Shown here in pieces: positions 59,146-64,000 of a stretch of DNA of 64,000 nucleotides. The DNA is from DASPHG01 sp963748315 (GTDB taxonomy: Bacteria > Actinomycetota > Thermoleophilia > Solirubrobacterales > Thermoleophilaceae): NCBI GenBank assembly GCA_963748315.1, contig CAVVIK010000006.1:1269715-1333714 (forward strand), given 5' to 3'. Within the stretch, counting starts at the first letter, position 1. Every line of letters starts with the position of its first letter. Below the pieces are notes generated by a model. The model did not search any database and was not told the origin of the DNA. It saw nothing but the letters and a program-made list of their open reading frames with translations. The position numbers and the translations under genes were made by a program.

Positions 59146-60588
59146 ATGGGGGCCGGCCACATCGCGTCTCAGCTCGCGGTCTTCGGCTCGATCATCGTCC
59201 TCGCGGCGCTGGTCCCGCCGTCGTCGTTCGGCACGGTCGCCGCCGCGACGGTGATGGTGAACGTGGCGATCCTGCTGATGGATGCGGGCACCCGCGGCAG
59301 GATCATCACGAGCGCGGCGCTCAGCCGAGAAGAGGTAACGCGATCTGTTGTGACCAACGTCGCGATCGCGCTCGTAGTCGCGCTCGTCGTGGCGGTGCTG
59401 GCGGGGCCGATCGTCGACGCATTCGCCGACGGCGGAGACCCGCGCGTCGTGCGCGCGCTCTTCCTGAGCATCGTGACCTATGCCTTCGCGATCGTGCCGC
59501 TCGCCCTGCTCCAGAAGGAGCTCTCGTTCAAGAAGCACGCGGCTGTTACCGCGGGCGCTGCATTCGTGGCCGCGTTCGTGGGCGTCCTGGCGGGCGTGCT
59601 CGGAGCTGGGGTGTGGGCACTGGTGCTGAGACAGGTGCTCTCGACCACGCTGCTTGCCGCGTTCGCCTGGATCGCCGCCCGCGGGCTCGTCGCGCGGCTT
59701 GGGTCGGACGCGCGCGAGCCGGCGCCGCGCCGCGCCGTGCGCGACTTGTTCCGCGGCCCCGGGATCTGGTTCTTCCTCGTCGCCGCGGCGCACTTCGCGG
59801 CGTTCAATGTCGACAACCTCATAATCGGCGCGCTCGGCGGCGCGGAGGACCTCGGCTTGTACGCACTCGCTTTCATGATCGCGTTCGCTCCTCTCGTCCA
59901 GGTCTCCTGGCAGGTCGGCAAGGTCCTCTTTCCGGCCGCTGCCATGGAGAGCGATCCCGGGGTCGTCGTACGGAGGACCGCGAGCTCCATGCGCCTCATG
60001 GCGCTCGGGCTGTTGCCGTTTCTTCCCCCCGCGATCGCGCTTGCGCCGGTCGTCTTCCCCGGCGTCCTCGGCGACGAGTGGGAGGACATGGTCCTGCCGT
60101 TCCAGCTACTCGTCGTGGCGGGCGTCGGCCACGCCATCGTGAACTGCATCGGCGAGTCTCTGTCCGGCACGGGGCACATCGCGTTCCTGGCCAAGGTCAA
60201 CGTCATCTGGGTTGCCGCGCTGCTCGTGGCTGTGGCGGTGCTGGTGGAGCTCGACGGGCTGACGGGCGCGGCGCTCGCGCAGCTGCTGATGTTCGTCCCC
60301 TTCACTGCGGCGTACGTCGTCGGTGGCGGACGGCGGCTCGGCCTGCGCCCGCGCGATCTGGGCGCTGCGCTTGCACCCGTCGCGGGGCCCGTCGTCGTGC
60401 AGGCGCTCGTGACCGTGGCGCTCGTCCTCGTCCTGCCCGAGGCGGGCGTGAGCGCGGACGCGGCTGCGGCCTTGGGCGCAGCCGCGGGGATCGGCATCGT
60501 CACCGCCATGTTGCTCGCGCGCCGTGATGGCCCCTTCCGTGAGCTGCGCGGGCTCCTGTCCGCGGCACATCGGGCGGAGGCGACATGA
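59146..60588 (+). CDS. Polysaccharide flippase, MATE/MOP superfamily (Wzx-like)
   Basis: From the first in-frame ATG (59146) the protein is 480 residues with 12-14 TM helices. The N-terminal pattern SQLAVFGSIIVLAALVPPSSFGTV and the mid region FLVAAAHFAAFNVDNLIIGAL, LGLYALAFMIAFAPLVQVSW, are typical of the lipopolysaccharide-exporting MOP flippases. The hydrophobic first helix seems to begin earlier (SLVRAVSW) with no ATG/GTG/TTG in frame, so the true start may be a rare codon or lie behind an indel in the end of the GH113 gene. It would flip undecaprenyl-linked repeat units. Confidence 0.88.
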   Translation: MGAGHIASQLAVFGSIIVLAALVPPSSFGTVAAATVMVNVAILLMDAGTRGRIITSAALSREEVTRSVVTNVAIALVVALVVAVLAGPIVDAFADGGDPRVVRALFLSIVTYAFAIVPLALLQKELSFKKHAAVTAGAAFVAAFVGVLAGVLGAGVWALVLRQVLSTTLLAAFAWIAARGLVARLGSDAREPAPRRAVRDLFRGPGIWFFLVAAAHFAAFNVDNLIIGALGGAEDLGLYALAFMIAFAPLVQVSWQVGKVLFPAAAMESDPGVVVRRTASSMRLMALGLLPFLPPAIALAPVVFPGVLGDEWEDMVLPFQLLVVAGVGHAIVNCIGESLSGTGHIAFLAKVNVIWVAALLVAVAVLVELDGLTGAALAQLLMFVPFTAAYVVGGGRRLGLRPRDLGAALAPVAGPVVVQALVTVALVLVLPEAGVSADAAAALGAAAGIGIVTAMLLARRDGPFRELRGLLSAAHRAEAT

Positions 60589-60595
60589 TCCGGCC

Positions 60596-61813
60596 GTGGA
60601 CAGGCGGATCATCTTCCTCTCCCGCCGGCCCCCGTTCCCGCAGACGGGTGGTGCGCCGATCCGGACGCACCGTCTGCTGACCGGACTGGCGCGCGACTTC
60701 GAGGTCACCTTCGTGACCTTCGACCACGAGCCCGCGAGCGGCGAGCCCGATGCCGACCGCCTGGCGCTCGAGCGGCTGGCGGGCGAGATCGAGGTGTTGA
60801 CGCTCCCGGGGTTACGGACGTCGAAGCGGATGGCGCAGGCGCTGAGCGTCTTCCGTGCGGCGTCGTGGGAGTGGGCGCGCTACGCGACCGGTGAGCTGGC
60901 GGCGAACCTACGGCGGCTCGTCCGCGATCGTGAGCCCGCGCTCGTGCACTTCGACGACGTGGGCGTGGCCCAGGCGGGTCCGGCCGCCGGCGCCGTGAAC
61001 GTCCTGTCGCCGCACGGTGTCGAGCACGTGATCACACGCGGGAATGCGCGCGCGTCCGGCGGGGTCCGGCGGGCTTTCGGAGAGCTCGAATGGCGCAAGG
61101 TGGCGCGCGAGGAGCGGGCGCTGTGGCGGCGCATGGACCTCACGCTCGCGCTCTCCGAGGTGGAGGCCGAGGTCATGCGAGCGGGCGGCGCGCGGGTCGC
61201 CCTCTGTCCGAACGGGACAGACGAGCTGCCCTTGCTGGCGCCGCCGTGGCGGGACCCCGGCGAGCCCCTCCGCGTCCTCTTCGTCGGCACGGGGAGCTTC
61301 CAGCCCAACGAACGCGGGATCGCTTGGTTCGTCACCGAGGTCATGCCGCGCCTGAGCGAGCGGATGCCGGTCGTCTTCGACGTGGTCGGGGCGCCGCCGA
61401 ACCGGCCCATCCAGGCCGACGGGGTTGCCTACAGGGGCCGGGTCTCGGAGGTCGAGTCGTGGTACGAGCAGGCGCACGTCGTAGTCGTCCCGCTCTTCGA
61501 GGGAGCGGGCACGCGGCTGAAGGTGCTGGAGGCAGCCGCGTACGGCAGGCCGATGGTGTCGACGCCCTTCGGGCCGGAGGGGCTGCCGCTCGTGGCGGGC
61601 GAGCACTACCTGGAAGCCGGCGACGCCGAGGGTTTCGCCGCAGCGGTTGCGGACGTCGGCCGGCTGACCGAGCAGCGCAGCCCGGAGCTCGTCGAGATGC
61701 TCGCGCACGCACGCCGCAGCGTCGAGCCGCTCTTCTGGCCGGAGATCACGCGCCGGCTGGTGCGGACCTACTCCGAGGCGATCGAGCGGCACGAGGCAGG
61801 GCAGCCGGCATGA
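60596..61813 (+). CDS. GT4-family glycosyltransferase
   Basis: With the GTG at 60596 the protein is 405 residues and begins VDRRIIFLSRRPPFPQTGG, the usual N-terminal strand and loop of GT-B enzymes. Later come VNVLSPHGVEHVITRGN, LCPNGTDELPLL, LRVLFVGTGSFQPNERGIAW and the donor-site motif VVVPLFEGAGTRLKVLEAAAYGRP, holding the E-x7-E glutamates. It belongs to the exosortase/Stp1-like GT4 group with the FQPN signature. ATGA overlap leads to the dehydrogenase. Confidence 0.92.
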   Translation: MDRRIIFLSRRPPFPQTGGAPIRTHRLLTGLARDFEVTFVTFDHEPASGEPDADRLALERLAGEIEVLTLPGLRTSKRMAQALSVFRAASWEWARYATGELAANLRRLVRDREPALVHFDDVGVAQAGPAAGAVNVLSPHGVEHVITRGNARASGGVRRAFGELEWRKVAREERALWRRMDLTLALSEVEAEVMRAGGARVALCPNGTDELPLLAPPWRDPGEPLRVLFVGTGSFQPNERGIAWFVTEVMPRLSERMPVVFDVVGAPPNRPIQADGVAYRGRVSEVESWYEQAHVVVVPLFEGAGTRLKVLEAAAYGRPMVSTPFGPEGLPLVAGEHYLEAGDAEGFAAAVADVGRLTEQRSPELVEMLAHARRSVEPLFWPEITRRLVRTYSEAIERHEAGQPA

Positions 61814-62853
61814 GGGCGGCGGTGATCGGCACCGGGCGGATCGCGCGTCAGCACCTGGCCTGCCTCGGCACGCTGCCCGAGGCGGACGTTGTCGGCGTAT
61901 GCGACCTCTCGGCCGTACGGGCAGAGGCCGCCGCCGACCAGTACGGCGTGCCCCGCTTCTACACCGACCACCGCCGGCTGCTCGAGGAGTGCGCCCCGGA
62001 GGTGGTTCACGTGACGACCCCCGTCGGGTCTCACTTCGCCCTGGCGCGCGACGCCCTCGAGAGCGGCGCGCACGTCCTGCTCGAGAAGCCGGCCGCCCGG
62101 TCCCTCGACGAGCTCGGGACCCTGCTCGATCTGGCGCGCGAACGAGGCCGGCATCTCCTCGAGGATCACAACTACGTCTTCAATCAACCGGTCCAGCAAG
62201 CGCTCGCCTGGGCGCGGGAGGGGCGGCTCGACTACCCGCGCCATGTCGAAGTCGCGATCAGCCTGGACGTCACCGGGCCAGGCAGCCCGTTCGTCGACCC
62301 GAACGTTCCACCGCCCGCCGATCTGCCTGGGGGTGCGATTGCCGACTTCGTGACGCACCTCGCGTCCCTGCCGTGTGCCTTCCTCGGGCCGCACACGGCG
62401 GTACAGCCCGTCTGGAGCAAGCGCGGCAACTCCCCGCTTCCGGCCGACGAGCTCAGGGCGCTCGTGCAGTTCGAGGCCGGGAGCGCCACGATCTCGTTCA
62501 GCGCGAACACCCGGCCCGACCAGTTTCTGTTCGCGGTCGAGGGCACGCAGATGCGGATGCGCGCGAACCTCTTCGAGCCCGGCTTCACGATCCAGCGGAT
62601 GCGGCGCGCGCCCGGACCGCTGACGGCGCTCCTGAACGGGCTCGACGACGGGCGGCGCAGCGCGGGCGCCGCGGTCCGTGGCCTCTGGCGGAAGCTGGAG
62701 GGCGGGCCGGGCTCCTACGAGGGGCTGTGGGAGCTCGTGGCGCGGACGTATCGCCAGCTCGCGCGCGGCGAAGAGCCGCCCGTCTCGATGGAGGAAGTCG
62801 CGCGGGCGAACGCGCTGGCGTTCGCACTGCTCGAGGAGGCGCCGGACGCGTGA
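61810..62853 (+). CDS. Gfo/Idh/MocA family dehydrogenase, copy 2
   Basis: The 347-residue protein has MRAAVIGTGRIARQHLACL as dinucleotide fold, VVGVCDLSAVRAE, then VHVTTPVGSHFALARDALES and GAHVLLEKPAARSLDEL with the EKP motif. The second domain has LLEDHNYVFNQPVQQAL and GGAIADFVTHLASLP, and lacks the canonical YxxH-type ending, so substrate prediction is not possible. It overlaps its neighbours by ATGA and GTGA, so it belongs to a GT4-dehydrogenase-epimerase unit making and using one nucleotide sugar. Confidence 0.9.
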   Translation: MRAAVIGTGRIARQHLACLGTLPEADVVGVCDLSAVRAEAAADQYGVPRFYTDHRRLLEECAPEVVHVTTPVGSHFALARDALESGAHVLLEKPAARSLDELGTLLDLARERGRHLLEDHNYVFNQPVQQALAWAREGRLDYPRHVEVAISLDVTGPGSPFVDPNVPPPADLPGGAIADFVTHLASLPCAFLGPHTAVQPVWSKRGNSPLPADELRALVQFEAGSATISFSANTRPDQFLFAVEGTQMRMRANLFEPGFTIQRMRRAPGPLTALLNGLDDGRRSAGAAVRGLWRKLEGGPGSYEGLWELVARTYRQLARGEEPPVSMEEVARANALAFALLEEAPDA

Positions 62854-63833
62854 GGGTCCTCGTGACGGGAGCGGCCGGCTTCCTCGGGAGTCACCTCGTG
62901 GAACGCGCCCTCGCCGGCGGGCACGAGGTCAGGGCGCTGGTGCGCCCGGCGACCGACCGCGCACGGCTCGAGTGGGCGGACCGCGTGGAGCTGCATCGCG
63001 GCGACCTGCGCGCGGACGCCGGCTTGGCGGAGGCGCTCGACGGGGTCGACGCCGTGGCGCACCTCGCCGCGACGGTCGCGGGGGACGAGGACGAGGCATT
63101 CGTCTCGGGGGTCGTCGGCACGGAGCGCCTGCTCGCCGCGATGGAGGAGCGCGGAACCAGGCGGATCGTGCTCGCCAGCAGCATCACCGTCTACGACTGG
63201 ACCCGCGCCTCCGGGGTGCTGACGGAGGAGTCTCCGATCGAGCAGGCGATCTACGCGCGCGGCGGCTACACGGTCGCGAAGGCCTGGCAGGAGCGGCTGG
63301 TCGAGCGGATGTCGCGGCGCGGCCTTCTCGACGCAACGGTCCTGCGGCCGGGCTTCATCTGGGGGCGGGGTGGCGAGTACGTCGCGGGCGCCGGAATCGG
63401 CATTGGCCCGATCGATGTCGTGTTCGGGCGCAAGGCCCTGCTACCGCTCACCTATGTGGAGAACTGCGCCGACTGCTTCGTGACCGCGCTCGAGGCCGAT
63501 GCCGCCGTCGGCGAGGTCTTCAACGTCGTCGACGACGAGGGCGTTCCCGCCGCAGAGTACGTCGCGATCCGTGCACTCGCGGCCGGACGCCGGCCACGCA
63601 TCGTCAGCGTGCCCTACCCGATCGCTCGCGCCGTCGTGTCGGCGGTGGACGGCGGCGCCCGGATCGTGCTCGGCGAGCGCCGAAAGCTGCCGAGCATCTT
63701 CTATCCGGCGCGCTTCGACGCGCGCTTCAAGCCGCTTCGCTTCTCGCGCGAGAAGCTGCGCACGCGGATCGGGTGGGAGCCTCCGGTCACCTGGGACGCG
63801 GCGGTGAGTCGTACGTTCGGGCTCAATCGATGA
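62850..63833 (+). CDS. NAD(P)-dependent epimerase/dehydratase (extended SDR)
   Basis: Starting at GTG 62850, the protein is 327 residues. It shows RVLVTGAAGFLGSHLVERAL (GxxGxxG), LHRGDLRADAG, VAHLAATVAGDE, the serine in VLASSITVYDW, and the catalytic YxxxK in GGYTVAKAWQE, then VLRPGFIWGRGGEY and LPLTYVENCADCFV. It is an extended short-chain dehydrogenase acting on a nucleotide sugar. Its ATGA overlap leads to the phosphatase gene. Confidence 0.92.
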   Translation: MRVLVTGAAGFLGSHLVERALAGGHEVRALVRPATDRARLEWADRVELHRGDLRADAGLAEALDGVDAVAHLAATVAGDEDEAFVSGVVGTERLLAAMEERGTRRIVLASSITVYDWTRASGVLTEESPIEQAIYARGGYTVAKAWQERLVERMSRRGLLDATVLRPGFIWGRGGEYVAGAGIGIGPIDVVFGRKALLPLTYVENCADCFVTALEADAAVGEVFNVVDDEGVPAAEYVAIRALAAGRRPRIVSVPYPIARAVVSAVDGGARIVLGERRKLPSIFYPARFDARFKPLRFSREKLRTRIGWEPPVTWDAAVSRTFGLNR

Positions 63834-64000
63834 TCGATCTCCACAGCCATCTGCTGCCCGGCATCGACGACGGGGCGCCCGACCTCGAGCACGCGCTCGA
63901 GCTCGCGCGTGCTGCGGCCGACCAGGGCACGCGCGTGCTCGCCGCGACGCCGCACCTGCGCACCGACTATCCCGACGTGCGTCCCGACGAGCTCGGGAGG
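63830..64000 (+). CDS. CpsB/YwqE-type PHP-fold tyrosine phosphatase (3' truncated by window)
   Basis: The first 57 codons are present and open to the window end. They encode MIDLHSHLLPGIDDG, the defining metal-binding start of the PHP-fold polysaccharide phosphatases, followed by LELARAAADQGTRVLAATPH with a further metal-ligand histidine. In capsule loci this enzyme dephosphorylates the BY-kinase, here most likely the Wzc-like protein at 56468-57955. It overlaps the epimerase stop (ATGA). Confidence 0.87.
   Translation, partial: MIDLHSHLLPGIDDGAPDLEHALELARAAADQGTRVLAATPHLRTDYPDVRPDELGR

Overview
This 64-kb window is a very GC-rich, gene-dense bacterial chromosome segment in which third codon positions are almost always G or C. 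A BldC-like regulator, a complete set of six Mce proteins, GTG/TTG starts and ATGA/GTGA stop-start overlaps point to a high-GC actinobacterium. The mix of genes fits the class Thermoleophilia (Solirubrobacterales or relatives) best, but that placement is inference. There is no integrase, transposase, phage gene, CRISPR array or rRNA; two tRNA genes are present. No gene-free stretch exceeds 300 bases apart from one degenerate gene.

Region 1 (1-18 kb) is housekeeping and small accessory genes: a BldC-like DNA-binding protein; an operon of phosphoesterase, lipoprotein and Ser/Thr kinase; an M48 protease; rlmH and argS; a cytochrome c maturation-type operon (TlpA, two START-like proteins, CcmH, CcdA); tRNA-Gly(CCC); methyltransferases; a crotonase; a subtilase; a cupredoxin; a P450 next to tRNA-Arg(CCG); and an HD-domain protein. 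Region 2 (18-22.4 kb) has a large secreted protein of unknown function divergent from a secreted alpha/beta-hydrolase gene broken by many frame changes.

Region 3 (22.4-34.3 kb) looks like a lipid uptake and breakdown block: an SCP-x-like thiolase, an alkyl-sulfatase-type metallo-hydrolase, a DedA membrane protein and six consecutive mce genes joined by 1-4 base overlaps. The usual YrbE permeases and Mkl ATPase are absent. Region 4 (34.3-42.7 kb) holds small membrane proteins, a 1352-residue coiled-coil protein with a C-terminal PH-like domain, and an ECF sigma factor flanked by two matching promoter-like elements, one of them in front of an LPXTG-type surface protein.

Region 5 (40.3-64 kb) is an exopolysaccharide locus: an initiating sugar transferase, two PLP sugar aminotransferases, a polysaccharide deacetylase, two FemAB/GNAT-like proteins, glycosyltransferases, two O-antigen-ligase-like proteins, a flippase, a Wzc/CpsD-like chain-length kinase, a GH113-like glycosidase, two Gfo/Idh/MocA dehydrogenases, an epimerase and the start of a CpsB/YwqE phosphatase.

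At least eight genes show a protein that continues in another frame after a single-base indel (M48, ccdA, subtilase, metallo-hydrolase, third mce, lysozyme-like protein, Wzc N-terminus, and repeatedly the hydrolase at 20.2-22.4 kb). This is more likely an assembly or read-error signature than true decay, so the frameshifts should be read with caution. A second window-wide feature is extreme compaction: seven convergent pairs share a palindromic CTAG as their two stop codons, and two divergent pairs share CATG as their two start codons.
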